From contig CAVXRO010000009.1 of assembly GCA_963764235.1 (NCBI GenBank), positions 248,001 to 312,000 of the forward strand: 64,000 bases of DNA, given 5' to 3'. The translations under genes and the position numbers were made by a program. Position 1 is the first letter of the stretch, and each line of letters begins with the position of its first letter. This DNA comes from DATFVA01 sp963764235 (GTDB taxonomy: Bacteria; Bacteroidota; Ignavibacteria; Ignavibacteriales; Ignavibacteriaceae). Shown here in pieces: positions 28,996 through 37,962 of the stretch. The notes under the pieces were generated by a model. It had not been told where the DNA came from and did no database searches. It worked only from the letters and a program-made list of their open reading frames with translations.

Positions 28996-30015
28996 TTATT
29001 CGATTACCTGCAGGTTGTATTTTTCCTTAAAGACCTGGTTGTAGTGAATACTTCCGTCGGAGGCGATGATGAGGCAGGGGTAATCCAGCGACTTATCACT
29101 TAACGCTTTTTTCCATCCCAATAAAAAAACATAAGTAGCCGTTGCATCGGCCTCTTCTGCAGTCGGTGCAATAATAGTCGAGCTCTCTGAGAGGGTGCCG
29201 GGATAACCGGTCGAGGGATCAAGAATATGATGATACCTTTTTCCATTTATTATTTTGAATCTTTCATAGTCGCCGCTGGTTGCAACAGCATAGTCTTTCA
29301 GATTAAACGCACCGGCAAGGTCATTGGTGCGGCGCGGATGTTTAATCCCGACCCTCCATTCGGTGTTCCCGTCTTTCGTGCCCGATACATAAAGGTCGCC
29401 GCCGGCATTGAGGATGAAATCTGTTATACCCTTTTCTTTCAGAACAGCCGATCCCCTGTCGATCGCATAACCTTTTGCGATGCCTCCAAGATCGATCGAC
29501 ATTCCTTTCTTTTTCAGATATACCGTTGTATCGTTCTCGTCAATTTCGATATCCCTGTAATTAACCAGCTTGTCCAGTTTCTTAATCGTCTTATCCGGGG
29601 GCAGTACTATTTCCTTCTCCTCGCTGAATCCCCACAGATCAGATAAGGGACCAATAGTTACGTCGAATACACCGTGGTACTTACTTCCGTAAGCCTTCGT
29701 GCGCTTCATCATTTCAACGGTTTCATAACTCACCTTTACAGGATGAATTCCGGCGGCGCGGTTTATTGCCGATATCTCGCTGCTGTCTTTCTGACAGCTC
29801 AGCAGGTTCTCTACCCTGCTCATTTCCTCGTAAGCATCTGTTAAGGCGTTGCGGCAAAGATCCACGTCAGAACTTCGCGCTGTTGTTTCTACGGTGGTTC
29901 CCATAAGGTATTTGGTAACTGATACTTTATAATCGGTGGTATCGCTCTGAGCCCTTACAGGGGATGATACCAGAATCATCAGAACCACAAGTATGTTGAT
30001 TGAAAGAGTTTTCAT
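28996..30015 (-). CDS. apbE: FAD:protein FMN transferase (ApbE)
   Basis: 339 residues with an N-terminal signal peptide ending VRAQSD, so it acts outside the cytoplasmic membrane. Family motifs are MGTTVE (about 39), a region SIDLGGIAKGYAIDRG (about 175-190), the flavin-binding NAGGDLYVSG (about 208-217) and the late DPSTGYPG and A.EADATATYVF metal site. ApbE attaches FMN through a phosphoester to Thr/Ser in target proteins. It is the last gene of the TlpA/DUF4266/DUF3570/NusG-II operon, 6 bases after the NusG-II gene. The target is not obvious; see the DUF4266 entry. Confidence 0.93.
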   Translation of the reverse strand: MKTLSINILVVLMILVSSPVRAQSDTTDYKVSVTKYLMGTTVETTARSSDVDLCRNALTDAYEEMSRVENLLSCQKDSSEISAINRAAGIHPVKVSYETVEMMKRTKAYGSKYHGVFDVTIGPLSDLWGFSEEKEIVLPPDKTIKKLDKLVNYRDIEIDENDTTVYLKKKGMSIDLGGIAKGYAIDRGSAVLKEKGITDFILNAGGDLYVSGTKDGNTEWRVGIKHPRRTNDLAGAFNLKDYAVATSGDYERFKIINGKRYHHILDPSTGYPGTLSESSTIIAPTAEEADATATYVFLLGWKKALSDKSLDYPCLIIASDGSIHYNQVFKEKYNLQVIE

Positions 30016-30021
30016 TGTAGT

Positions 30022-30708
30022 CTAGAAGGTTATACTGTCAACACCCAGGCTGCTTTTACCGGCAATAACTATGTTCACCTGGTTCGGAACGCAAACGAGG
30101 TTCTCGCCGGGCCTGGAAATAGGCGACATATTCATACACGTCCTGTGCTTACAGGAAGCAGATACAACTTTTACCGACCTGTTCTTTATGCTTATATCTA
30201 CGTGACCTTTCATTCCCCCGATATGATATGAATCTAAATCATGGTCCAGCGGTAACTGCTTCACCAGGGTTTCGCCCCGGAAGATATTAACGCCACCGGG
30301 CTGAGAGGAATTCCGCCGGGACGAAAATCTCAGCAGGACAGGATCATCGAGAGTTTCAGGAAGCGACAGCGAGCCGGCGCTTTCTCTTAACAGCTGTGAA
30401 AACTCATCGCTTCCTTTATGATAGTCGATCAGCTCCTGGCCGCGCACAAATGCTATATCGCCTATGTGCCTTCCCTTCAGCCTGTACTCGGTGAAATCCA
30501 GAGTGCTTTTCCCGTAATCCGAATACTTAATTGCCTGTTCGATAGTATGGATTGTTTTTGAAGGCTGATTGGTTATCACGGATAACGAAAAGGGACCCGA
30601 ATCCCTCACTGCGGCAAAGGTATTTTTCGCAAAAGGATTTATCATTCCGAACGCTGCCGAAGCAGGCAGAATTAAAGAACTGTACTTTAGAAAATCCCTT
30701 CTTTTCAT
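30022..30708 (-). CDS. exported protein with NusG domain II-like C-terminus
   Basis: 228 residues. The N-terminus MKRRDFLKYSSLILPAS looks like a twin-arginine-style leader (RRDFLK), so export in folded form is possible. The middle (about 40-130) is not recognised, except for an IGDIAFVRGQELIDYH stretch. The C-terminal 100 residues match NusG domain II proteins: SIKNRSVKVVSASCKHRTCM, then CVPNQVNIVI. The two cysteines in CKHRTC and the later C in VCVPN are typical. Such proteins often accompany ApbE and flavin-linked electron-transfer modules. It lies between the DUF3570 gene and apbE. Confidence 0.78.
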   Translation of the reverse strand: MKRRDFLKYSSLILPASAAFGMINPFAKNTFAAVRDSGPFSLSVITNQPSKTIHTIEQAIKYSDYGKSTLDFTEYRLKGRHIGDIAFVRGQELIDYHKGSDEFSQLLRESAGSLSLPETLDDPVLLRFSSRRNSSQPGGVNIFRGETLVKQLPLDHDLDSYHIGGMKGHVDISIKNRSVKVVSASCKHRTCMNMSPISRPGENLVCVPNQVNIVIAGKSSLGVDSITF

Positions 30709-30758
30709 TTGCTTATTTCCTCATAAATTAAATTATAAAACTTTTGTTGCATATTCAT

Positions 30759-31968
30759 TTAGTACCGGTAACGGATGCCTATATTAAAATCAGTGGCAAA
30801 CAGGTTATTCAGATGATTGAACCAGTAAGGTGAATTCGTATGTCTCAGGTAAAAATCAAGATTCAGAATGTACTGCACCCTGTCGTCTGTCAGAAACGGA
30901 AGATAATCCTGGTGATCTCCCCCCGTTAAGATCAGGTTCATCTGCAGTTCATTTGAGTAGCCCGCGTCCAGCTTGATATCGGTAGTCATATACTGAGCCG
31001 GAGCCGGGTACACAGGTCTGAAGAAGAATGCCTGCGTCTGCAGGTTGGTACGCCATCCAAGGCCGAGTATAACATGCTTCGATAAATATCTGTCATAGTC
31101 GGCCGAATAAGTACTGGCATTTATATCCCAAGAATCCCAGTAATACCTGTAACCGAGCTGCAGGGATGATTTATCGGTGAGGCGGTACTTCATTGAGACG
31201 GCCGCCGCGCGCCTTATCCTGAGGTCGGGATGAACAGGATCGAATAGGCTGTCCGCTCCGTTTATTGATATCGGTACGAGCTTATAGTTATCCGAAAGCA
31301 GTCCGCTGTTTTCAGTGTAGGTTGATAGAAACTGAAGAATAAGTCTTGTGCTGAGGATCTGCGAGAAGTTCGCGTTGATAGTAGTAACGTTCTTATCCTT
31401 TTTCCAGTTCTTCGTTTTCGGAAAAACCTTATCCCAGCTTCTTACCACTCCCAGCTGAAGCGAAGTATTGTTTTCCGCAAAATACTGGGTGTAGTTGCCG
31501 ATAAGAGTGGAGGAAGTATAATCGCTCTCGGTGCTGTAGAGTCCGTCGAGTGTAAGTATCCCGGTTCCCAAAAGCATGAGCCATACCGAAGTTCAGTTCG
31601 TGCCGGACTTCATCGAAAGCAGGCTGCCCACTATGGCCTCCGTTTCCGCCGCCGCCGCCGACGTTCGACGCGGCCGTAACGGCATCCACTTTTCCAAGTC
31701 CTTCTCCTTTATTAGCAGTTGAGGCGGGACTGTGACTTCTTATCGATGCGGCAGTTATCATATCAACCAGGTATCTTCCGGTAAGGCTGGTAGATTCAGA
31801 AACTCTTTTGGTTATCGCTATGCTCGGATAAAGAACGGAAACATTAAAGCTGTCGAAATAACCGCTGAAATTTACCTGGGTTTCATTCGAAGGTAAAAGC
31901 TGCGCATAACTAAGAGCAGTAATATTAAAAAAGATGAGCAGGAAGGGAACAGACCTTTTCAGCCGCAC
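30759..31968 (-). pseudogene. DUF3570 outer-membrane-like protein, one frameshift
   Basis: About 400 codons in two frames. The first part (MRLKRS... signal peptide ending SYAQ, then VNFSGYFDSFNVSVLYPS) runs to GMAHAFGN; the remainder (GILTLDGLYSTESDYTSS) continues in another frame from about 31560. One base too many in the CC/GGG stretch near 31558-31566 explains it. The DUF3570 signature DEVRHELNFG is present, and the C-terminal two thirds has alternating strands ending in IGIRYRY, fitting a beta-barrel. Gly-rich GGGGGNGGH lies near residue 107. It overlaps the end of the DUF4266 gene by about 10 bases. Confidence 0.75.
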
Positions 31969-32177
31969 CCACAGCCTCCGCTCTCTGCGCCTGTGGCGCC
32001 TTCAACGCCTTCCCTGTAATCGAGGAAGTGTTCCTTTATTCCGGCGTTTATGGGGTTCTCGTCAATTATCATTATAGGATCCGAAAGACCCTCCTTCTCC
32101 CACGGCTTTACAGTCGCGCAGCCGTACAGGAGAAAAGAAGCTCCGAGAAGAATCAGGATACGGATTTTAATATTCAA
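31959..32177 (-). CDS. DUF4266 lipoprotein
   Basis: 72 residues. A signal peptide with lipobox ends LLYGC (Cys 20). The sequence then follows the DUF4266 pattern: ATVKPWEKE, a spacer with DPIMIIDENP, HFLDYREG and the Gly/Cys C-terminus GGCGCG. In this family the C-terminal CGC motif is nearly invariant and presumably binds a metal or takes part in redox. The stretch EGATGAES resembles the SGAT-type sequences modified by ApbE, which is a speculative link. It starts one base after the TlpA stop and overlaps DUF3570. Confidence 0.85.
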   Translation of the reverse strand: MNIKIRILILLGASFLLYGCATVKPWEKEGLSDPIMIIDENPINAGIKEHFLDYREGVEGATGAESGGCGCG

Positions 32178-32178
32178 T

Positions 32179-32685
32179 TTAATTCTCTTTCAATAGTTGT
32201 GTAAGTTCTGAATTAAAATCGTTTACGTATGAGTCTTTAAACCCGTCATGCCTGTAACGGATGTTTCCCTTTTTATCAATAAAAATAGTTGTAGGCATTG
32301 CTTCGATATTAAACAAAGCGGGGATTTTCTGGGTATCGTCCGCAACAATAGGGAATTCGGGCTGAGGAAACAGCTTGTCGAGAAACTTCTGCATGTTTCC
32401 CTTATTGTTGTCGATGTTTACAGCGATTAATTGAAAGTCGGGATCATTATGTGTGTTGTAGAATTTAACCAGCTTAGGCAGCTCATCGCGGCAGGGAGGA
32501 CACCAGCTTGCCCAGAAATCAAGCAGCACCACTTTGCCTTTATAGTCAGAGAGTTTTAATTCCTTTCCCTTGATCGTCTTCCCCTGAAAATCCGGTGCGG
32601 GTGAATCTTCTTTCTCCTGGGAAAGTCCCTTACCTAAAAAGGCAGCCATCGCCAGGATAAGGAGAAACCTCACAGAAATCGTCAT
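32179..32685 (-). CDS. TlpA-family thiol-disulfide oxidoreductase
   Basis: 168 residues with an N-terminal signal (ending FLGKGLSQ) and a thioredoxin fold. The active site is WASWCPPC (about 58-65), and the cis-Pro loop is MPTTIFID. PDFQGKTIKGKELKLSDYKGKVVLLDFW is the usual AhpC/TSA-TlpA entry. It is the first gene of the five-gene leftward operon and is likely to reduce cysteines in the periplasmic DUF4266 or NusG-II partners. A GGAG site precedes the ATG. Confidence 0.9.
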   Translation of the reverse strand: MTISVRFLLILAMAAFLGKGLSQEKEDSPAPDFQGKTIKGKELKLSDYKGKVVLLDFWASWCPPCRDELPKLVKFYNTHNDPDFQLIAVNIDNNKGNMQKFLDKLFPQPEFPIVADDTQKIPALFNIEAMPTTIFIDKKGNIRYRHDGFKDSYVNDFNSELTQLLKEN

Positions 32686-32716
32686 AGGTTATTCTCCTGT
32701 TAAGTATATAAAATTT

Positions 32717-32734
32717 AACCGTTTGGAAACGGTT
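32717..32734. promoter_or_regulatory. inverted repeat, candidate operator of the TlpA-ApbE operon
   Basis: AACCGTTT-GG-AAACGGTT, a perfect 8+8 inverted repeat about 35 bases upstream of the TlpA start codon. A second pair GCAGTC (32758-32763) / GACTGC (32779-32784) lies further upstream. The first has the size of a dimeric repressor site. Confidence 0.55.
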
Positions 32735-32825
32735 TAACATTAAACATTTTAGTTTAGGCAGTCATGATACAAAAAAGGGACTGCATTAAATTTGGGACGA
32801 ATTTACCTGGATTCTGTTTATTTTG

Positions 32826-33095
32826 ATGAGAAATGTACAAAAAAGGTTCAGTTATTTTATTCGCGGCTTACTCTGCATCACAAAGAAGAAGTCAGGAGAC
32901 AGAAGTCTGTTGCAGGAAGATTTTGAAGTAACAAGAGCTTTCCTTCAAAGCTACATAAACCTTTACATACAGTCGCCCGATCAGCAGCTCGGCTACCTGA
33001 TGGATTCCCGTAAGTACAGAAGGAAAGACTACATTAAGGAACTCGGCGATCTGCTCCCGAAGCTGACGCTTGAAGACGTCAATGTATCAGAGTAA
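32826..33095 (+). CDS. small hypothetical protein
   Basis: 89 residues, basic and predicted helical, with no signal peptide or transmembrane helix. I do not recognise a family. Support comes from an uninterrupted frame, an in-frame ATG at 32826 (a TTG precedes it at 32823) and a terminator right after the stop. Codons 20-28 overlap a GTCAGGAGACAGAAG repeat of the kind found between genes nearby, so that part (KKKSGDRSLL) may be a repeat insertion. Confidence 0.5.
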   Translation: MRNVQKRFSYFIRGLLCITKKKSGDRSLLQEDFEVTRAFLQSYINLYIQSPDQQLGYLMDSRKYRRKDYIKELGDLLPKLTLEDVNVSE

Positions 33096-33100
33096 AATGA

Positions 33101-33137
33101 GCCAGCCGAAGTGTGAGTCTTTCGGCGGGTTCTTTTT
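33101..33137 (+). terminator. rho-independent terminator
   Basis: Stem CC-a-GCCGAA / TTCGGC-g-GG followed by TTCTTTTTT, five bases after the small hypothetical gene and in front of the convergent SnoaL-like gene. Confidence 0.7.
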
Positions 33138-33163
33138 TAAACCGCTGTCTATTCCGTCAGTAC

Positions 33164-33703
33164 TTACCGATTCATATGCCCTGCTGTTGTATCCTGTCCC
33201 ATCATTCCGGTTGTATCCTGCTGCTGCAGCTTCATTATTTCAGACATATCCGTAAAAGACCAATGCTCCGCCATTTTATCACCATCGAACCTTACAACCT
33301 CAACATTGTTTACAGTATGTGTTTGTCCCGCCTGCATACCCATAAAAGGCTGTGCGAGCGTACCGGTTGAAGTTACCCATGCAAACAAAGTGTCCCCCGC
33401 AAAGGCCATTGAATGAATCGTTGTGTGCATATCTGGAAAGGCCTGGTGTATTTGTCTAAAGACCTCCTTTATTCCGGCAAGTCCCGATTGAGTCGCTCCC
33501 ATTGCCTGAGCCTGATGGTCGACGGCATCTTCTTTAATATAGTTATTCAGGGAGTCCACGTTTCCGTTATCCAGTATATTGTTAACCTGGATAAATGATT
33601 CCCTTCTGTTCCCGTTATCATTATCCCGCTTATTGTTATTGGCGCAGGAAGTAAGCAGGGCTAATAAAGGCACAAGCAGCATTAAAAGATAATTCCTGTT
33701 CAT
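33164..33703 (-). CDS. SnoaL-like/ester cyclase family lipoprotein
   Basis: 179 residues. A signal peptide with lipobox ends LLTSC (Cys 20). The mature part is a NTF2/SnoaL-like fold of the ester cyclase group: VNNILDNGNVDSLNNYIKEDAVDHQ, the GLAGIKEVFRQIHQAFPDMHTTIHSM core and HWSFTDM near the end. These resemble polyketide cyclases, but most bacterial members have unknown substrates. The tail (QQQDTTGMMGQDTTAGHMNR) is low complexity. It is a single gene on the minus strand. Confidence 0.8.
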   Translation of the reverse strand: MNRNYLLMLLVPLLALLTSCANNNKRDNDNGNRRESFIQVNNILDNGNVDSLNNYIKEDAVDHQAQAMGATQSGLAGIKEVFRQIHQAFPDMHTTIHSMAFAGDTLFAWVTSTGTLAQPFMGMQAGQTHTVNNVEVVRFDGDKMAEHWSFTDMSEIMKLQQQDTTGMMGQDTTAGHMNR

Positions 33704-33984
33704 AAAATATTCCTTTCATATTATGTTGTTAAAACGACTTACCGTACGTTTCATATTTTAACTCATTTGTACCAACAGGATAATAATATCTGTTTTGGAG
33801 GATGAGGGAAAATAAGGCAACAAGTTTCAAAGCGACACTAAAATTTCTTATGCTGTATTCTGCCGCACATTCCGGTTTTTAAATATTAATTGCTTAAAAG
33901 CAATATTTCACTTACATTCTATTTGTTTGCAGACTTCTCTTCTACACCCTACAGATATTGATAAAATTTAAACCGGAGGATACT

Positions 33985-35624
33985 ATGCGTAAAGCCTTCT
34001 TTGTATTTTTTGCAGCTATACTGGCTGCGGGGTGCGCCAGCCGGTACGACGACAGAAAGGCACCTCTGTTTCCCAATCTCGGGGATCTCAGATACCCCGT
34101 AACAACTAATTCCGACCTTGCACAGAAGTATTTTAACCAGGGACTCACTTTTGCCTACGGCTTCAATCACGAGGAAGCTTTCCGCTCTTTCGAAGAAGCC
34201 GCAAGACTCGATTCGAACTGCGCGATGGCTTACTGGGGTATGGCATATGTACTCGGACCAAACATTAACCTGCCGATGGACCTTTCTTCCGTTGAGCCTG
34301 CTTATAACGCCATTCAAAAAGCGATAGCAGAACTTGATAATGAAACTCAGGAGGAAAGAGACCTGGTTGAAGCAATGGCAAAAAGATATTCTCTTAACCC
34401 ACCGGAGGACCGGTCATCTCTCGACAAAGCATACTGCGATGCGATGCGGGAGGTTCATAACAAATATCCGGAAGACCTGGATGCCGCGCGGCAATTTTTG
34501 CGGAATCAATTATGGATACACATCCATGGGATTACTGGAATAAAGACGGCACGGCACAGCCGTGGACTTCGGAGATACTTTCAGTGCTTGAAGGTATAAT
34601 TAAAAAGAACCCGGACCATATGGGCGCCAATCATTTTTATATACATGCAGTCGAAGCCTCAAAGAATCCTGAACGGGGATTGGCAAGTGCTGACAGGCTC
34701 AGGTTCATGGTTCCGGGTGCAGGTCATCTTGTTCATATGCCGGCTCATATCTATATAAGAACAGGCAGATACCATGAGGGTACACTGGCCAATACCCGCG
34801 CGGTAAAATCAGATGAGGAGTATATAAGTCAGTGCCGCCAGCAGGGCTTCTACCCTATTTCCTATTACCCTCACAACTACCATTTCCTATGGGCGACGGC
34901 GACCCTTGAGGGCGACAGCAAAACAGCGATAAACGCTGCCCTCAGAACAGCTGAAACTCCTCCCGATTCCCTTCTCAATATGTGCGGATACAAAACCCTT
35001 CAGCACTTTTCCGTAATCTCGCTGTATGCATATGCGGCTTTCGGCAGGTGGAAGGAAATACTTGAGTACCCCGAACCCGAAAAAGATCGTCCCTATATGC
35101 GCGCTGTATGGCATTATGCAAGAGCGATGGCTTACATAGGTCGGGATGACCTCAAAAACGCTGAACGGGAGACCGGATATTTAGAGAAGATCAGATCGGA
35201 TAAAGATCTTGAGGATTTTTATATATGGGATATAAATTCTGCAGGAAGCCTAATTCAGATTGCCTCGGAAGTTGCACACGGCGAGCTTGAAGCAAAAAAG
35301 AAAAATTATGATGAAGCTATAGCGCATCTGCGTAAAGCAGTGGAGATAGAGGATAAGCTTCGATATGATGAGCCCCCCACGTGGTTTTATCCCTGCAGGC
35401 AGAATCTTGGGGCAGTACTGATCGAGGCCGGGCGGTACGCAGAAGCTGAGAAAGTCTACAGAGAAAACCTGGTTGAGGTACCCGAAAACGGTTGGGGGTT
35501 ATTCGGCCTTCAGCAGGCACTATTGAAACAGAACAATACAGAAGAAGCCGCCGATATCGGAAACAGGTTCAGGAAAGCCTGGAAATACGCTGATGTCAAA
35601 CTTACGTCATCCAGAATTTTATAG
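33985..35624 (+). pseudogene. TPR lipoprotein, one 2-base frameshift
   Basis: About 545 codons. The signal peptide with lipobox ends AAGC (Cys 16); ATG at 33985 with CGGAGGA upstream. The protein is all-helical with TPR-like repeats: YFNQGLTFAYGFNHEEAFRSFEEAARLDSNCAMAYWG near the start and AIAHLRKAVEIEDKL and YAEAEKVYRENL near the end. The frame changes near 34485-34490: an extra CG in GCCGCGCGGC separates EDLDAA from the continuing IFAESIMDTHPWDYW. With the CG removed the fold is continuous, so an assembly error is likely. Function unknown; the repeats suggest protein-protein contacts in the periplasm or outer membrane. Confidence 0.75.
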
Positions 35625-35635
35625 ATCCGCACAAA

Positions 35636-35670
35636 GCCTTTGCCCCCGGTTTCTAACCAGGGGCTAAGGC
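35636..35670. terminator. long hairpin between convergent genes
   Basis: Three stacked stem blocks separated by single mismatches: GCCTT, GCCCC, GGTT, loop TCT, AACC, GGGGC, AAGGC. It sits 12 bases after the TPR gene and 8 bases from the stop of the leftward T9SS cargo, so it probably ends transcription from both sides, although T-runs are weak. Confidence 0.7.
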
Positions 35671-35677
35671 ATCGGGA

Positions 35678-37684
35678 TTATTTTGCCAGGATCATCTTCT
35701 TACTAAGTACAGAAGCACCTGACTTAAGGGTATAGAAGTAAACACCGCTTCCCAGATCAGAAGCATTAAATTCAACAGAATAATTTCCGGCGGATTTCTG
35801 TTCATTCACGAGAGATGCTACCTCGCTGCCAAGGACATCATACACCTTTAAAATAACAAACCCGTTTTCCGGCAGAGAATAAGTTATTACCGTTGACGGG
35901 TTAAACGGGTTGGGATAATTTTGAGCAAGCGTAAAAGACGAAGGCGCTATTTCGGCAGTCAAGATATCCGAGTAGTCATAGCTGCCGTCGAAGTCAACCT
36001 GCTTCAGCCTGTAATAAAGTCTGTGCGCCGTTACTCCCGCCAGCTTATCAGAATACGAATAAACCTGCGGTTCAGAAGTTGTGCCGTTTCCGGAAACGAA
36101 ACCGATTACGTTCCAGTCTTTTCTGTCGGTGCTTCTCTCGATTTCAAAGCCCTTATTGTTTGTCTCTGTTGCAGTTGTCCAGTCAAGATTAACAGCATTA
36201 TTTCCGACGGCCGACGTAAACGAGGTAAGTTCAACAGGAACAACATCAGGAGTGATATAGCTGTAGTACACATCCTCTTCCCCGTTGAACGTTGCCGCCC
36301 AGGCGAGGTGCGCGCCGTTGTTGTCGGAAACCATGTGGAAATAGTCGCCCATCTTCTGCTGATCCGGCCATCCGAGGTGAGGATCGAAGAAATCGGACAT
36401 CCTTTCATTCTCAGACCAGCTCAAGCCTCCGTCAGTTGAATAAGAATAATACAATGCCGACATATAGGTACCGGGGTTATCCCTGGTATCAAGCCAGATT
36501 ACGTCGATACGTCCGTTGGGAGCAACCGACATAGTACCGAACCACTGGTAGGCATTGGTACCGATATCGTCGTTTATCTTAATGGAAGCAGTAAAGCTTA
36601 CGCCGCCGTTGGTGCTTCTTGAGAACCTTACATCGACGGGATCGGATCCGGAATACGGCACAACCGAACACAATAGATAGATGTTGCCGTTTGTCGGTCC
36701 TCCCGAAGTGTCGATTGCAATTGATGTCTGTCCGGCAAGACCATCGGGATTAGGTCCAATTCCATAAGTAATATACCCGCCGAGGTCAACCGAAGTAGCC
36801 ATATCCCAGGATACCGTCTGACCGGCGATCTGCGCATTAGAAGATTTTGCCACAACAAAATCGGAGTAGCCCGAAGCGCCGATATAAAGGTTGCCGTTTG
36901 CGTCAGTCATAAGCGTTCCCCACGAAGGATCCTGTGGAACAACCGTACAATTTCCGAAACTTGCGCCGCCGTCTGTTGAGCGGGTAAAGAAACCTGGGTA
37001 GCAGGTGCTGAAGTAGCTTGTCCAGAAAGCATAAATATGACCCGATCCGGGACCGTCAGTTTTATCAATAGTCATCCACTGTTTATCGCCGCCCTGCGCG
37101 TCTACGCCGTTATCCCATGATACACCGCCGTCGCTTGATTTGAATACCTTGCAAAAGTAGTCGGGATCGTCTGTCAAACTATTATAGTAGAAATTGCCAT
37201 CCCTGTCGTAATCTAGAACAGGATCTGAGCGGAATATACCGGGTTGGATCACGCCGGGGAATGTCCATGTCTGTCCCCCGTCGGTTGTATACGCGTGTCC
37301 TGCCTGGCGGAAGTTACTGCTTATAGTATTAAACTGTCTCCATCCGATCGTCATCTTGTTGGGATCGTTCGGGTCAACAGCCATCGAAGGTTCATTAGCG
37401 GCATCGTTCGTTATGTTCAGTCCGTTCACATCGACGTTCACCTGCACGGTAGTAATGCCGCTCATCGTGTAGTGATAGCCGGGCGATCTTCCCAGATTGT
37501 CCCTTGAAACAGGAACATACTCGTCGTCCATCACCTCGTGATGCAGCGACGGATCGTGTGCTTTCCCCCGATGTTCATTTGCCTGGGAGAAAACCAGGCC
37601 GGATGAAAAGAGAACAATAACGGCGGGCAGGAAAAAGAGGCCGGCAGCATTGATCAATCTCGTCACTGTAGAAATTTTACTCAT
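35678..37684 (-). CDS. secreted sialidase/BNR-type propeller protein with T9SS-type C-terminal domain
   Basis: About 668 residues from ATG 37684. A signal peptide ends LVFSQAN. Residues about 65-480 contain repeated Asp-box-like turns (STDGGASFG, SSDGGVSWDNG, STNGGVSF, STDGGLSW), indicating a multi-bladed BNR propeller. A PVELTSFTS fibronectin-like module with WTTATETNNKGFEIERS follows, then the sorting domain QNYPNPFNPSTVITYSLP ending KKMILAK. The Asp boxes are structural, and sialidase activity is not implied. An upstream in-frame ATG at 37765 would give an extra basic segment before the signal peptide and is less likely. Confidence 0.85.
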   Translation of the reverse strand: MSKISTVTRLINAAGLFFLPAVIVLFSSGLVFSQANEHRGKAHDPSLHHEVMDDEYVPVSRDNLGRSPGYHYTMSGITTVQVNVDVNGLNITNDAANEPSMAVDPNDPNKMTIGWRQFNTISSNFRQAGHAYTTDGGQTWTFPGVIQPGIFRSDPVLDYDRDGNFYYNSLTDDPDYFCKVFKSSDGGVSWDNGVDAQGGDKQWMTIDKTDGPGSGHIYAFWTSYFSTCYPGFFTRSTDGGASFGNCTVVPQDPSWGTLMTDANGNLYIGASGYSDFVVAKSSNAQIAGQTVSWDMATSVDLGGYITYGIGPNPDGLAGQTSIAIDTSGGPTNGNIYLLCSVVPYSGSDPVDVRFSRSTNGGVSFTASIKINDDIGTNAYQWFGTMSVAPNGRIDVIWLDTRDNPGTYMSALYYSYSTDGGLSWSENERMSDFFDPHLGWPDQQKMGDYFHMVSDNNGAHLAWAATFNGEEDVYYSYITPDVVPVELTSFTSAVGNNAVNLDWTTATETNNKGFEIERSTDRKDWNVIGFVSGNGTTSEPQVYSYSDKLAGVTAHRLYYRLKQVDFDGSYDYSDILTAEIAPSSFTLAQNYPNPFNPSTVITYSLPENGFVILKVYDVLGSEVASLVNEQKSAGNYSVEFNASDLGSGVYFYTLKSGASVLSKKMILAK

Positions 37685-37902
37685 AGTATTTTTCCGGATT
37701 GGATGTGGAAGTTGAGAATATTTAAGCTGCATTAATTTACAAATAATCCTGAAGTAGTGCTTCACTAATTATTTAATTGTTACACTTAATTATATAGTGT
37801 AATCCGGGGCGGAAAAGTGATACTTCATCTTTCCCCGCAGGTTAACAAGTGCATTTCTCCCGGTGCTTTGCCCTATACGCCTTGTCCACCGCCTTTTACT
37901 CC

Positions 37903-37933
37903 TTGCCCCATCCCCCTTCAGTGCTTAAATTTG
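37903..37933 (+). promoter_or_regulatory. Bacteroidota-type promoter for the racemase gene
   Basis: TTG at 37903-37905, exactly 20 bases, then TAAATTTG at 37926-37933, a full match to the TAnnTTTG -7 element. The predicted start of transcription is about 20-25 bases before the ATG at 37963. Confidence 0.6.
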
Positions 37934-37962
37934 ATACCATCTTATAACAACAGATTACCGGA

